Assembly (NCBI GenBank): GCA_903847205.1
Contig: CAINDA010000064.1
Span: forward strand, 275,247 to 339,246
DNA from: an uncultured Bacteroidota bacterium
GTDB taxonomy: Bacteria; Bacteroidota; Bacteroidia; 2-12-FULL-35-15
DNA: 64,000 bases
Direction: 5' to 3'
Of the stretch, positions 27,649 to 37,102 are shown piece by piece. A program made the translations under genes and the position numbers. Under the pieces are notes generated by a model. It was not told where the DNA came from, did not search any database, and saw nothing but the letters and a program-made list of their open reading frames with translations. The number at the start of each line of letters is the position of its first letter. The first letter of the stretch is position 1.

Positions 27649-28380
27649 TTAAGCATTGAAGCTCTTAAGCTTTCTCAAATACAGCTGTATTGTGTTTTCC
27701 AAACCAAAATACAAGGCATCTGAAATTAAAGCATGGCCGATAGAAACTTCAAGCAGCCCTTCCACATGCTGAGCAAAATAATTGAGATTCTCCAAACTTA
27801 AATCATGCCCGGCATTTATTCCTAAACCTAATTCTTGAGCCCGCTTTGCCCCTATCGCAAAAGGCCTGACAGCAGCTGCCGGGTTTTCAGGAAATTGTTT
27901 TGCGTAATCTTCGGTATATAATTCAATGCGGTCAGTACCTGTTTCTTTGGCTCCTTCAATCATTTTTAAATCAGCATCAACAAAAATTGATGTGCGGATT
28001 CCTGCATCTTTAAAAAGAGAAATAATATCTTTTAAATAATCTTTATGTACTGCTGTGTCCCATCCATGATCAGAAGTAAGCTGGCCTGTAACATCCGGCA
28101 CAAGCGTTACCTGGGTTGGTTTTACTTCCAATACCAAATCCAGAAATTGCTGCTCGCGCGGATTTCCTTCAATATTAAATTCAGTAGTAAGTATCGGTTT
28201 TAATTCTCTTACATCTTTATAGCGGATATGTCTCTCATCGGGGCGGGGATGAACAGTGATTCCCTGAGCGCCGTATCTTTCGCAGTCAGCAGCAACTTTT
28301 AATAAATCAGGGGTTTTGCCTCCTCTGGAATTGCGGAGTGTGGCAATTTTATTAATATTTACACTTAGCTTGGCTGTCAT
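27649..28380 (-). CDS. pdxJ: Pyridoxine 5'-phosphate synthase
   Basis: This 243-residue TIM-barrel enzyme of vitamin B6 synthesis condenses 1-deoxyxylulose 5-phosphate with 3-amino-2-oxopropyl phosphate. The signature N-terminus ([17 protein letters not shown]), [12 protein letters not shown] with His44, [24 protein letters not shown] and [16 protein letters not shown] are all present. Length is standard. In Bacteroidota pdxJ commonly sits divergently next to a CBS-domain gene and nadK, as here. Confidence 0.96.
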   Translation of the reverse strand: MTAKLSVNINKIATLRNSRGGKTPDLLKVAADCERYGAQGITVHPRPDERHIRYKDVRELKPILTTEFNIEGNPREQQFLDLVLEVKPTQVTLVPDVTGQLTSDHGWDTAVHKDYLKDIISLFKDAGIRTSIFVDADLKMIEGAKETGTDRIELYTEDYAKQFPENPAAAVRPFAIGAKRAQELGLGINAGHDLSLENLNYFAQHVEGLLEVSIGHALISDALYFGLENTIQLYLRKLKSFNA

Positions 28381-28504
28381 TTTAATTTAAAAATTATAAT
28401 AATCTATGTGAAAAGATAAAAAAACAACTTTGAATGAAAGCTCTGCCCGCTGACATTTATCGTTCTTTCAGTTGTTTCGAATGTGAAAATAGTCCACAAA
28501 AATA

Positions 28505-28512
28505 CAAAGCTA
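28505..28512 (-). promoter_or_regulatory. Putative -7 box for pdxJ
   Basis: CAAAGCTA on the plus strand reads TAGCTTTG on the minus strand, matching TAnnTTTG, 125 nt before the pdxJ start. Confidence 0.45.
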
Positions 28513-28547
28513 AAAAATAGAATGCTGCTTGTATAAAAAGAAGGTGT

Positions 28548-28555
28548 TATATTTG
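28548..28555 (+). promoter_or_regulatory. Putative -7 box for the CBS-nadK genes
   Basis: TATATTTG matches TAnnTTTG. A TTG at 28529-28531 lies 16 nt upstream as a possible -33 element. The start codon is 127 nt downstream. Confidence 0.45.
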
Positions 28556-28681
28556 CTGTATTATTTTTAATTTGAAGCTGCAATCCTCAGGGTTGAAAAA
28601 TAAATTTTCATGGTTTATGAAATATGTTTCAAAATTTATTGTTTAATGTGAAATAGAAATTGTGAGTTTAGATTTAAAAAT

Positions 28682-29344
28682 ATGTTAGCAAAAGACCTTA
28701 TAACAGACGAAGTACCTCCTCTTAAAACATCTGATACCGGACTAATGGCAATTAACTGGATGGATGAATTTAAAGTGTCTCATCTGCCGATTGTAAATAA
28801 CCACGAATATCTCGGACTAATTTCAGATACTGACATTTTGGATTTAAACATTACCGATGACGAACTCGGAAAAAACAAATTGTCGCTGATCCGCCCGTTT
28901 GTTTTCGAAAACCAGCATGTGTATGAAGTCATTAAAATGATTTCGAACATGAAGCTGACCGTGCTGCCGGTACTGGACGAAAACCAGCATTACGCCGGGC
29001 TGATTCCTCTGACTGCCTTATTGCAGCAGTTTGCAACACTTGCCGCAACACGTGAACCCGGGGGTATAATTATTCTTGAAATGAATCTTCATGATTATTC
29101 CTTATCACAGATTGCGCAGATCATTGAAGGGAACGACGGAAAAATATTAAGCTGTTATCTGAACGCTCTTGCTGATTCTACCAAAATTGAGGTAACCCTG
29201 AAAATCAATAAAGAAGACATTTCAGGGATACTTCAGACATTTGAACGATACAACTATACTGTTAAAGCATCGTTCCATCAAAGCGAATTTTCTGATGATA
29301 TGAAAAACCGTTTTGATTCTTTTATGAATTATATAAATATTTAA
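28682..29344 (+). CDS. CBS-domain protein with a C-terminal ACT-like part
   Basis: This 220-residue protein has two CBS motifs in residues 1-120 (LITDEVPPLKTSDTGLMAIN...HLPIVNNHEYLGLISDTDIL and YEVIKMISNMKLTVLPVLDE...YAGLIPLTALL). Such pairs bind adenosine nucleotides. Residues 125-220 (GGIIILEMNLHDYSLSQIAQ, then IIEGNDGKILSCYL) look like an ACT-type or similar small-molecule domain. No enzyme domain is present. In this conserved Bacteroidota neighbourhood it precedes nadK by 61 nt and may be co-transcribed with it. Its regulatory target is unknown. Confidence 0.85.
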   Translation: MLAKDLITDEVPPLKTSDTGLMAINWMDEFKVSHLPIVNNHEYLGLISDTDILDLNITDDELGKNKLSLIRPFVFENQHVYEVIKMISNMKLTVLPVLDENQHYAGLIPLTALLQQFATLAATREPGGIIILEMNLHDYSLSQIAQIIEGNDGKILSCYLNALADSTKIEVTLKINKEDISGILQTFERYNYTVKASFHQSEFSDDMKNRFDSFMNYINI

Positions 29345-29405
29345 AAACATACTGCGTATTACATTCGTTTTTAAAAATTTGTATTCACTGTAAATACCAG
29401 TTTAA

Positions 29406-30284
29406 ATGATAGCAGCAATTTACGGCCGTCCTACTCTAGATAATACCACGGAGCATATCCAGCAGCTGTTTCACAAATTAAATGAATGCAAAGTAGAACC
29501 GCTTATTTTTGAGCCGTTTTACAAATTCATCACCCCGAAAATACAACTCAGCGGAACCGTTAAAACATTTAATTCGCATTCGGATTTAGCCGGAAATGCA
29601 GACTGCCTGCTGAGTCTTGGCGGCGACGGTACTTTTTTAGAAACATTAACTTACATCCGCAATTCAAATATCCCTGTATTAGGCATAAACACGGGCCGTT
29701 TAGGCTTTTTAGCAAACGTTGCCAAAACCGAAATCAACAGTGCAGTTGATGCACTGGTAAATAATAAATTCAGTATTGAAAAACGCTCGCTGATAAGTGT
29801 CACAGCTCCCAATAATTTGTTCGGCGAAGTAAACTATGGTTTAAATGAACTTACTGTTTTTAAAAAGGACAGCACTTCCATGATTACGATACATACCGCT
29901 ATTAACGGCGAGTATCTGAACTCTTACTTTGGCGACGGTTTGATAATTGCCACGCCCACCGGCTCAACGGCATATTCACTGAGCTGCGGAGGCCCTTTGG
30001 TAATGCCCGGTTCACAGAATTTTGTTATTACACCAATAGCTCCCCACAATTTAAATGTTCGCCCTCTTGTAATTTCAGATAATAATGTTATTAAACTCAA
30101 GGTTGAAGGGCGCAGCAGCCAGTACCTTGCATCGCTTGATTCACGTAATGAAATAATTGACTCCTCCGTTGAACTCACTCTCAGAAAAGCCGATTTCCAA
30201 CTTCTTCTCATCAAATTAGAAAATCAGAATTTTTTCAATACTATCAGAAACAAATTGTTATGGGGTTTAGATAAGCGTAATTAA
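29406..30284 (+). CDS. nadK: NAD kinase
   Basis: This 292-residue cytoplasmic enzyme phosphorylates NAD to NADP. GGDGT at residues 72-76 (catalytic Asp74) follows DCLLSL. INTGRLGFLANV, ELTVFKKDSTSMI, the DGLIIATPTGSTAYSLSCGGP loop (in pieces) and ITPIAPHNLNVRPLV are all characteristic. Length and motifs are complete. It follows the CBS gene and precedes the DUF6089-like gene. Confidence 0.96.
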   Translation: MIAAIYGRPTLDNTTEHIQQLFHKLNECKVEPLIFEPFYKFITPKIQLSGTVKTFNSHSDLAGNADCLLSLGGDGTFLETLTYIRNSNIPVLGINTGRLGFLANVAKTEINSAVDALVNNKFSIEKRSLISVTAPNNLFGEVNYGLNELTVFKKDSTSMITIHTAINGEYLNSYFGDGLIIATPTGSTAYSLSCGGPLVMPGSQNFVITPIAPHNLNVRPLVISDNNVIKLKVEGRSSQYLASLDSRNEIIDSSVELTLRKADFQLLLIKLENQNFFNTIRNKLLWGLDKRN

Positions 30285-30319
30285 CTAATTTTAACACCTT
30301 TCCATAAGCAAAATTCCGT

Positions 30320-30327
30320 TATATTTG
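30320..30327 (+). promoter_or_regulatory. Putative -7 box for the DUF6089-uppS-bamA genes
   Basis: TATATTTG matches TAnnTTTG, 86 nt before the TTG start at 30414. Confidence 0.45.
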
Positions 30328-30413
30328 CCTTCCATTGCCAAAAAACGCTGCGTGCAGCACCCGTTTAAAGAAGCCCTGGCACAATAAAAAAAACAAATAA
30401 AAGTTCTCTAGGT

Positions 30414-31256
30414 TTGAAAAAGCATTTTTTCATATTAGCTGTTATACTTCTTTCTGCACTTACAGGACTTGCACAGCGCAAAAAGAAAAGCGCCGAATAC
30501 GGCCTGTTTCTAGGCGGTTCGTATTATATCGGTGACTTAAATCCTCTTGGACATTTTAATCAATTTACAAAACCCGCCGGCGGTGCCGTTTTTCGTTATA
30601 ACTTTAATCCACGGCTGGCTGCCCGCGGCAATCTTTTCTTTGGCGCCATTGAAGGGCACGACTCCTTTTCCAACTCCCCTTCTCAGCAGCAGCGAAATTT
30701 AAATTTTAAGTCTAATATCTCAGAACTGTCGGCACAGCTTGAATTTAACTTTCTGGACTATGAAATCGGCAATGACAAACGGGAATTTACTCCCTATATT
30801 TTTGGAGGGTTTGCAGGTTTTAAATTTAACCCGCAGGGAGAAATCAATGACAGCTGGGTTGACCTTCAGCCTCTCGGCACTGAAGGACAAGGCCTTCCGG
30901 GCGGTGCAGCAAAAAAAAAATACAAACTCACACAGATTTCTCTTCCTTTCGGAATCGGCATCAAAGCCAATTTGGCCAAACACATTGGTATTTCAGTTGA
31001 ATGGGGGATGCGTAAAACATTTACCGATTATTTAGACGATGTAAGCACCAAATATTACGACCCGGCTAAACTTGCTGCTAAACACGGTGTAATTGCAGCT
31101 CAATTAGCAGACCCGAGTATTGGAACAGATCCCAACTTCAGCAATGTAGGGAAACAGCGGGGAAACCCTTTAACCAATGATTGGTATGCGTTTGCCGGAA
31201 TTGTTTTAACAATAAAATTGAAAGAGAAAATACCAAGATGTCCGGGAGTATATTAA
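30414..31256 (+). CDS. Outer-membrane beta-barrel-like protein (DUF6089-like)
   Basis: This 280-residue protein starts at a TTG; there is no usable ATG nearby and the TTG opens straight into a signal peptide (MKKHFFILAVILLSALTGLAQ). The mature part begins KKKSAEYGLFLGGSYYIGDL and continues with alternating polar/hydrophobic strands (FTPYIFGGFAGFKFNP, IGISVEWGMRKTFTDYLDDV), ending in NDWYAFAGIVLTIKLKEK. I associate this N-terminus and its place just before uppS and bamA with the DUF6089 family of Bacteroidota. A barrel in the outer membrane is likely. Its exact role is not known; context suggests envelope assembly. Confidence 0.8.
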   Translation: MKKHFFILAVILLSALTGLAQRKKKSAEYGLFLGGSYYIGDLNPLGHFNQFTKPAGGAVFRYNFNPRLAARGNLFFGAIEGHDSFSNSPSQQQRNLNFKSNISELSAQLEFNFLDYEIGNDKREFTPYIFGGFAGFKFNPQGEINDSWVDLQPLGTEGQGLPGGAAKKKYKLTQISLPFGIGIKANLAKHIGISVEWGMRKTFTDYLDDVSTKYYDPAKLAAKHGVIAAQLADPSIGTDPNFSNVGKQRGNPLTNDWYAFAGIVLTIKLKEKIPRCPGVY

Positions 31257-31309
31257 ATCCCTCAAATTTGTAAATTCGCCGAAATTCGTAATCCGATTAA
31301 AAGATTGTA

Positions 31310-32050
31310 ATGAGTTTAAAAGAAAAAATCAACACTTCAAAATTACCGCAGCACATTGCAATAATAATGGATGGCAATGGAAGATGGGCTAAACAGCATG
31401 GGGAAGAGCGGATTTTTGGTCATGAAAACGGAGTGAAATCTGTTCGTGAAACGGTTGAAACTGCTGCTGAAATCGGAATAAAATATCTCACACTTTACGC
31501 TTTCTCAACTGAAAACTGGAACCGCCCGCAGGAAGAGGTTATTGCTCTTATGCAGCTGTTGGTTTATACCATCAATGCCGAAACAGAAACACTTAACAAA
31601 AACAGTATCCGTTTAGAAGCCATTGGCGACTTAAGCAGCCTGCCTGAAGATTGTTATAATGAACTGCAGGAGGCCATTGAAAATACTAAAACTAATTCGC
31701 GCATGACGCTTGTGCTTGCTCTAAGCTACAGCTCCCGCTGGGAAATAGTTAATGCAGTAAAAAAAATTGCTCAGAAAATTGAAAACAAAACACTCACCTC
31801 TTCTGAAATAAATGAAGACACCATCAGTCAGCATTTATGCACTTCGAAAATACCTGATCCGGAACTGATGATCCGCACAAGCGGCGAACACAGGATAAGC
31901 AATTTTTTATTATGGCAGCTGGCTTATTCAGAGCTCTATTTTACAGATAAATTTTGGCCTGATTTCGGGAAAGAAGATTTATACCAGGCAATACTTGATT
32001 ACCAAAACCGTGAACGCAGATTTGGAAAAACAAGCGAGCAATTAGTTTAA
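31310..32050 (+). CDS. uppS: Undecaprenyl diphosphate synthase (isoprenyl transferase)
   Basis: This 246-residue cis-prenyltransferase makes the C55 lipid carrier for peptidoglycan and other envelope polymers. IAIIMDGNGRWAKQHG carries the catalytic Asp21, HENGVKSVRE the phosphate-contact helix, and LTLYAFSTENWNRP is the signature. The C-terminal PDPELMIRTSGEHRISNFLLW and SELYFTDKFWPDF bind the second substrate. All positions fit. It lies between the DUF6089-like gene (53 nt) and bamA (112 nt, including a small tandem repeat). Confidence 0.97.
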   Translation: MSLKEKINTSKLPQHIAIIMDGNGRWAKQHGEERIFGHENGVKSVRETVETAAEIGIKYLTLYAFSTENWNRPQEEVIALMQLLVYTINAETETLNKNSIRLEAIGDLSSLPEDCYNELQEAIENTKTNSRMTLVLALSYSSRWEIVNAVKKIAQKIENKTLTSSEINEDTISQHLCTSKIPDPELMIRTSGEHRISNFLLWQLAYSELYFTDKFWPDFGKEDLYQAILDYQNRERRFGKTSEQLV

Positions 32051-32110
32051 CAGGCAATGGACAATGGGCAATGGGCAATGGGCAATGGAGCAATGAGCAA
32101 TTTGGCAATA
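32051..32110. repeat. Short tandem repeat of a CAATGGG-type word
   Basis: In the uppS-bamA gap an 8-nt word (GGCAATGG or near it) is repeated at least four times in a row and then degenerates (GAGCAATGAGCAATTTGGCAAT). The reverse complement of similar words ends the hemN-queD gap (TTGCCCATTGC near 20058). Confidence 0.75.
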
Positions 32111-32162
32111 TAGAACTAACAACATTCAACTAATAACAAACAGGTCATAATTCGCAGTATAC

Positions 32163-34715
32163 ATGTACAAAAAAATAATATTTCTGTTTTACTTTTCATT
32201 AGCCGCTCTTGCATTAAACGCGCAGATTAAGCTTGGAGGCTCAGATACCCTCATGGATTTTTCAACTCCGAAACAGTATGAAATAGGCGGTATTACTGTA
32301 ACGGGCGCAGACCACCTGGATCGCAATGTTTTAACATTGCTTTCGGGATTAAGTGTCGGCGATAAAGTTCAGGTTCCGGGTGACAAATTTTCTACCGCAA
32401 TTGAAAACCTATGGAAACAAGGGCTTTTCGAAGATGTCAAAATTACTGCGCTAAAAATCCAGGGCTCTGTTATTTTTATAAACATTGATGTACAGGAGCG
32501 TCCTAGGCTGTCAAAATTTTCTCTCAAAGGGATGACAAAGGGCGAAGCGGATGATGTGCGGGAAAAAATAAAATTAATAAAAGGTAAAGTGCTTACCGAT
32601 GGATTGATTTCATCTACTTCTGAGAAAGTGAAAGCTTTTTTTGTGAACAAAGGTTTCCTTGATACAAAAGTTGATGTTAAGCAGCAAAAGGATGAAAAGT
32701 TAGAGAACAGCGTAATCCTTACTATTACTGTAACTAAAGGAGACAAAATACGAATTCAGGACATTAATATTACCGGCAACGCTTCTATTGAAACATGGAA
32801 ACTTCGCAGAACATTCAAAGAAACCAAACGGCGCCGCTGGTGGAACCCCTTTAATTCCGCCAAGTTTGATGAAGAAAATTATGTGAAAGACAAAAAAGCT
32901 TTTATTGCAAAATATAATGAAAAGGGATTCCGCGATGCAAAAATTGTAAGGGATACCATGTACAGGTCCGGTATTAACAGGGTAAGTATTGATTTAGCTG
33001 TTAATGAAGGCCACAGGTATTATTTCCGCAATATCAACTGGATAGGCAACAGCAAATACTCAACCAAAGAACTGAACAATGTTTTCGGTATTAAAAGGGG
33101 AGAAATATACGATCAGTCGCAGCTGGATGCCAAACTCTTCATGAACCCCAACGGTAATGATATAAGCTCATTGTACATGGATGACGGCTATTTATTTTTT
33201 AACGTAAGTCCCGTTGAAATAATGGCATCCAATGATTCCATTGATCTTGAGATGCGCATTTTCGAGGGCAAGCAGGCCATCGTGAATAAAGTAACAGTTG
33301 TAGGAAACGCCAAAACCAACGACCACGTTATTCTTCGTGAGATCCGCACCAAGCCGGGACAGCTGTTCCGCCGGTCGGATATTATCCGCACCCAGCGCGA
33401 GTTATCTCAGTTAGGTTATTTCGACCCTGAAAAAATGAACGTTGTACCAACCCCAAACCCTGCAACAGGAACAGTTGATATTGAATATACTGTTGAAGAA
33501 AAACCTTCAGACCAGATTGAACTTTCCGGAGGCTACGGCGGAGGAAGGGTTGTAGGAACTTTAGGTGTTACATTTAATAATTTTTCTGCGAGAAATTTTT
33601 TCAAAAAAGAAGCCTGGCGTCCGCTTCCTTCGGGTGACGGGCAGCGCTTAAGTGTGCGCGGGCAGACGAACGGCTATTTTTTTCAGTCATACAATATTTC
33701 ATTTACCGAACCCTGGTTAGGCGGCAAAAAACCTAATTCATTAAGTGTTACAGCATATTATTCTCTTCAGAATTTAACCGGTGTGCCCAGAACAATCACT
33801 TCAAATGGCGAGCGGATTACAAACCCTGCCCTGCAGGAGCTTGACATCCTCGGGCTTTCCACTGGTTTGGGAAAACGCCTCACATGGCCGGATGATTATT
33901 TCACTTTGTATCAGGAAGTAAATTATCAATACTATACCCTGCATAATTTTAACTCCATGTTCACTTTCACCAACGGGCATTCCAATAATATTTATTACAA
34001 AGCATCTTTACAGCGAAACTCCATCGACAAACCGATTTTTTCAACAAGCGGTTCACAGATTGCTTTAACAGGGCAATTCACGCCTCCGTATTCACTTCTT
34101 AACAATAAAGACTACACCGACCCGACAATGACAGCCCAAGAGCGCTTCAGGTTTGTAGAATACCAAAAATATAAATTTACTGCAACTCACTATATTCCTA
34201 TTACCAATAAACGCGGGCCGGAAGGAAAAGATGCGAGAAATTTAATTCTCAAAACATCGGCTGGCTTTGGCTTCATGGCGCCTTATAAAAGTGCCGTCGG
34301 CCAGGCGCCTTTTGAACGGTTTTATCTCGGCGGAAGCGGGTTAACAGGTTATGCGCTTGACGGCAGAGAAATCATCGCTTTAAGAGGTTATGATGACCAG
34401 TCCTTATCACCAAGAACCGGGGCTACGTTCATAACAAAATATTCTATGGAATTACGTTTCCCGGTAACACTTAATCCTTCAGCAACCATCTTTGTTCTTG
34501 GTTTTGCCGAGGCAGGCAATTCATGGGTAAATGTAAGAGACTTTAACCCGTTTAATGTTTACCGCTCAACAGGTTTAGGCGTGAGGGTATTTTTGCCGAT
34601 GTTCGGATTGCTTGGGTTTGATTATGGATGGAGATTGGATAATGTGCCGTCGAACTTAGGGATGCAGAAAGGGCAGTTCCATTTTACAATCGGAGCAGCA
34701 ATCGGGGAATTATAA
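32163..34715 (+). CDS. bamA: Outer-membrane protein assembly factor BamA
   Basis: This 850-residue protein is the core of the machine that folds barrel proteins into the outer membrane. It has a signal peptide (MYKKIIFLFYFSLAALALNAQ). Five POTRA-like repeats follow across residues about 40-440 (ITVTGADHLDRNVLTLLSGL, SKFSLKGMTKGEADDVREK, RIQDINITGNASIETWKLR, YFRNINWIGNSKYSTKEL, IVNKVTVVGNAKTNDHVI). Next is a 16-strand barrel with the VEEKPSDQIELSGGYGGG start, the conserved LRGY loop (IIALRGYDDQSLSPRTGATF) and a C-terminal Phe-containing strand (GQFHFTIGAAIGEL). In this phylum bamA is followed by skp-like genes, as here. Confidence 0.95.
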   Translation: MYKKIIFLFYFSLAALALNAQIKLGGSDTLMDFSTPKQYEIGGITVTGADHLDRNVLTLLSGLSVGDKVQVPGDKFSTAIENLWKQGLFEDVKITALKIQGSVIFINIDVQERPRLSKFSLKGMTKGEADDVREKIKLIKGKVLTDGLISSTSEKVKAFFVNKGFLDTKVDVKQQKDEKLENSVILTITVTKGDKIRIQDINITGNASIETWKLRRTFKETKRRRWWNPFNSAKFDEENYVKDKKAFIAKYNEKGFRDAKIVRDTMYRSGINRVSIDLAVNEGHRYYFRNINWIGNSKYSTKELNNVFGIKRGEIYDQSQLDAKLFMNPNGNDISSLYMDDGYLFFNVSPVEIMASNDSIDLEMRIFEGKQAIVNKVTVVGNAKTNDHVILREIRTKPGQLFRRSDIIRTQRELSQLGYFDPEKMNVVPTPNPATGTVDIEYTVEEKPSDQIELSGGYGGGRVVGTLGVTFNNFSARNFFKKEAWRPLPSGDGQRLSVRGQTNGYFFQSYNISFTEPWLGGKKPNSLSVTAYYSLQNLTGVPRTITSNGERITNPALQELDILGLSTGLGKRLTWPDDYFTLYQEVNYQYYTLHNFNSMFTFTNGHSNNIYYKASLQRNSIDKPIFSTSGSQIALTGQFTPPYSLLNNKDYTDPTMTAQERFRFVEYQKYKFTATHYIPITNKRGPEGKDARNLILKTSAGFGFMAPYKSAVGQAPFERFYLGGSGLTGYALDGREIIALRGYDDQSLSPRTGATFITKYSMELRFPVTLNPSATIFVLGFAEAGNSWVNVRDFNPFNVYRSTGLGVRVFLPMFGLLGFDYGWRLDNVPSNLGMQKGQFHFTIGAAIGEL

Positions 34716-34962
34716 TATTTTTTCTGATGCCGATCTATAAATGAGATTCTTTTAATAAGGAAAATTCTGTTTTTTTGAAATAAAAAGAGCTCTGTTATTT
34801 AAAATTCAGAATTAGCAGCTGAGTTATAATAAATTATTAAATTCGCTCCGTTATTTAAAAAAAGGCGGCATGGAGTTTGAATCGCCGGACGAAACAATTT
34901 GTTTTTGATTCATTTACAGATTGGAATTAACCCTTTAATTAAATAATTTAAAATTAGAAAAA

Positions 34963-35526
34963 ATGAAAAAAATAATTTTAATAATCGGCATTGTATTAGC
35001 AGTAAATTTTGCTGCATCCGCACAAAAATTTGCTTATGTTGATTCAGAATATATTTTAGGCCAGATTCCCGAATACAAAACCGCTCAGGCAGAACTTGAT
35101 AAAATATCTGTCGGCTGGCAGAAAGAAATTGAAGCAAAATATGCTGAGATTGATAAAATGTACAAAGCGTATCAGGCTGAGCAGATTTTGCTTACCGAGG
35201 ATATGAAAAAGAAACGTGAAGGTGATATTGTTGCAAAAGAAAAAGAAGCAAAAGAGCTGCAGAAACAGCGTTTTGGCGTTGACGGTGAATTATTCAAAAA
35301 ACGTCAGGAGTTAGTAAAACCAATCCAGGATAAAGTTTATACTGCTGTTAAATCGATAGCTGAAAAAGGAACCTACTCCATCATGTTTGATAAATCAAGT
35401 GATCTTACAATGCTTTATGTCAGCCCAAAACTTGATAAGAGCGATGCTGTTTTGGAGTTGATGGGTTACAAAGTTGAAAACAAACCTACAAAAGCAGGTA
35501 CAGGAACGGCAGTAAAAAAACAATAA
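34963..35526 (+). CDS. OmpH/Skp-family periplasmic chaperone (copy 1)
   Basis: This 187-residue protein has a signal peptide (MKKIILIIGIVLAVNFAASA), then QKFAYVDSEYILGQIPEYK, the usual Skp/OmpH start. A long charged alpha-helical hairpin follows (TAQAELDKISVGWQKEIEAK through KEKEAKELQKQRFGVDG), and a C-terminal beta part (YSIMFDKSSDLTMLYVSPK). Skp trimers hold unfolded outer-membrane proteins in the periplasm and deliver them to BamA. The gene is 247 nt downstream of bamA and 49 nt upstream of a paralogue. Confidence 0.93.
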   Translation: MKKIILIIGIVLAVNFAASAQKFAYVDSEYILGQIPEYKTAQAELDKISVGWQKEIEAKYAEIDKMYKAYQAEQILLTEDMKKKREGDIVAKEKEAKELQKQRFGVDGELFKKRQELVKPIQDKVYTAVKSIAEKGTYSIMFDKSSDLTMLYVSPKLDKSDAVLELMGYKVENKPTKAGTGTAVKKQ

Positions 35527-35575
35527 AATAATTAAATAATAATAATTAAATAATAAATAACCAAAACCAAATACT

Positions 35576-36130
35576 ATGAAGAATACTTTAAAACTGGCTG
35601 TTGCCGGAATTGTAATAACAGCTTGTTCGTTTACTGCAAGTGCACAAAAAATTGCACATGTTAATTTAGATTCATTAATAAGCCTGATGCCTGAATCAAA
35701 AGCTGCACAGCAGTCTGTTCAAAATTACGCCAAACAATTAGAAGAGCAGGTGAAAGCGATGCAGGCTGAATTGCAGACTAAATACGCAGAATTTCAGGAA
35801 AAATCAAAAGATTTAGCTGAAGTAGTGCGTGCTTCAAAAGAAAAAGAATTGAATGATTTAAATACACGCATCCAGGAGTTCCAACAGCAGGCTCAGACAG
35901 ATTATCAAAAGAAAACTGCTGAGCTTTCAAAACCTGTTTATGAAAAAGCAAAAAGAGCAATTGATGCAGTTGCAAAAGAAAACGGTTATAGATACGCACT
36001 TGATACAAGCAACGGAATGGTGCTTTACAGCGAGCCTGCAGATGATATCATTGCATTAGTGATTAAAAAATTAGGTATTACAAATCCTGTTGCTCCAACT
36101 TCACCAGTTGCTCCAGGTCCTAAAAAATAA
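35576..36130 (+). CDS. OmpH/Skp-family periplasmic chaperone (copy 2)
   Basis: This 184-residue paralogue of the preceding gene has a signal peptide ending SFTASAQ, then KIAHVNLDSLISLMPESKAA. It has the same helical-hairpin body, richer in Gln (QQSVQNYAKQLEEQVKAMQA), and a Pro-rich C-terminal tail (NPVAPTSPVAPGPKK). Tandem skp genes after bamA are common in Bacteroidota. The two chains may form separate or mixed trimers. A terminator follows. Confidence 0.93.
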   Translation: MKNTLKLAVAGIVITACSFTASAQKIAHVNLDSLISLMPESKAAQQSVQNYAKQLEEQVKAMQAELQTKYAEFQEKSKDLAEVVRASKEKELNDLNTRIQEFQQQAQTDYQKKTAELSKPVYEKAKRAIDAVAKENGYRYALDTSNGMVLYSEPADDIIALVIKKLGITNPVAPTSPVAPGPKK

Positions 36131-36151
36131 TATTATTAAACCAGAAATTTC

Positions 36152-36190
36152 AAAAGCCTCGCCACGAATATTCGGGGCGGGGCTTTTTAT
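36152..36190 (+). terminator. Rho-independent terminator after the bamA-skp block
   Basis: 12-bp stem with one G-U pair (AAAAGCCTCGCC 36152-36163, GGCGGGGCTTTT 36176-36187) runs into a T-tract. Confidence 0.88.
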
Positions 36191-36214
36191 TTATAAGCAT
36201 TTAAATTTAATGGA

Positions 36215-37045
36215 ATGCAGAATATTAAAAAAAAACCAATAGGAGTATTTGATTCCGGTTACGGCGGACTTACCGTTTTAAAAGAAATTGTAAAAAAGCT
36301 GCCGGAATATGATTTCATTTATTTAGGTGATAATGCCCGCGCGCCTTATGGCACACGGTCGTTTGAAACAGTGTATGAATACACGCTTGAATGCGTTGAG
36401 CAGCTGTTTTCAATGGGATGCGAATTAGTTGTATTAGCCTGCAACACCGCTTCTGCAAAAGCATTACGCAATATACAGCAGAAAGATCTGCCCCGCATTG
36501 CCCCTGAAAAAAGGGTGTTAGGAGTAATCCGCCCGACAGCAGAAATAGTCGGAAAACATACTAAAACAGGACATGTCGGTGTTTTAGGAACAACCGGAAC
36601 AGTCACATCAAATTCTTACCCGATTGAAATTGAAAAACTTTATCCGGCTTTAATTGTAAATCAGGAAGCCTGCCCCATGTGGGTGCCCTTGGTTGAAAAC
36701 AATGAATTTGAAAATGAAGGGGCCGATTTTTTTATAGAAAAAAATATAAATTCCCTCTTGTCAAAAGACCCTTTGATTGATACCATCATCTTAGGCTGCA
36801 CACACTACCCTCTGCTTATTAAAAAAATAAAAAAGCACCTGCCTCAAAACATTACAATTATTGCGCAGGGAGAAATTGTTGCCGAAGGTTTGGCTGATTA
36901 TTTAAACAGGCATCCGGAGATTGAACAGAAATGCAGTAAAACTGGATTCGTAGAATTTTACACAACCGATGCTGCCGAAAATTTTGATAAAATGGGAAGC
37001 CTGTTTTTTGGAAAAAAAATTGAATCGAAACATTTAGGACTGTGA
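36215..37045 (+). CDS. murI: Glutamate racemase
   Basis: This 276-residue enzyme makes D-glutamate for peptidoglycan. The substrate loop GVFDSGYGGLTVL, the first catalytic cysteine Cys76 in VLACNTASA, LGVIRPTAE, and the second catalytic cysteine Cys195 in ILGCTHYPLL are all present. The Pro-Tyr-Gly loop (ARAPYGTRS) is normal. The ATG at 36215 is preferred; an ATG 5 nt upstream is out of frame. It sits after the skp terminator, so it probably has its own promoter. It ends just before the second 21-nt repeat array. Confidence 0.96.
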   Translation: MQNIKKKPIGVFDSGYGGLTVLKEIVKKLPEYDFIYLGDNARAPYGTRSFETVYEYTLECVEQLFSMGCELVVLACNTASAKALRNIQQKDLPRIAPEKRVLGVIRPTAEIVGKHTKTGHVGVLGTTGTVTSNSYPIEIEKLYPALIVNQEACPMWVPLVENNEFENEGADFFIEKNINSLLSKDPLIDTIILGCTHYPLLIKKIKKHLPQNITIIAQGEIVAEGLADYLNRHPEIEQKCSKTGFVEFYTTDAAENFDKMGSLFFGKKIESKHLGL

Positions 37046-37102
37046 TCAGGCTTTTTTGCAGAACTAAGAAACATTCATTCAGCTTTTAAAATCGTTTTTG
37101 CA

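Larger units (their letters stand above)
28381..28681. other. 301-nt divergent regulatory region between pdxJ and the CBS-protein gene
   Basis: No gene is seen. It holds two back-to-back -7-like boxes about 40 bp apart, described separately, and AT-rich leaders on both sides. Confidence 0.6.
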
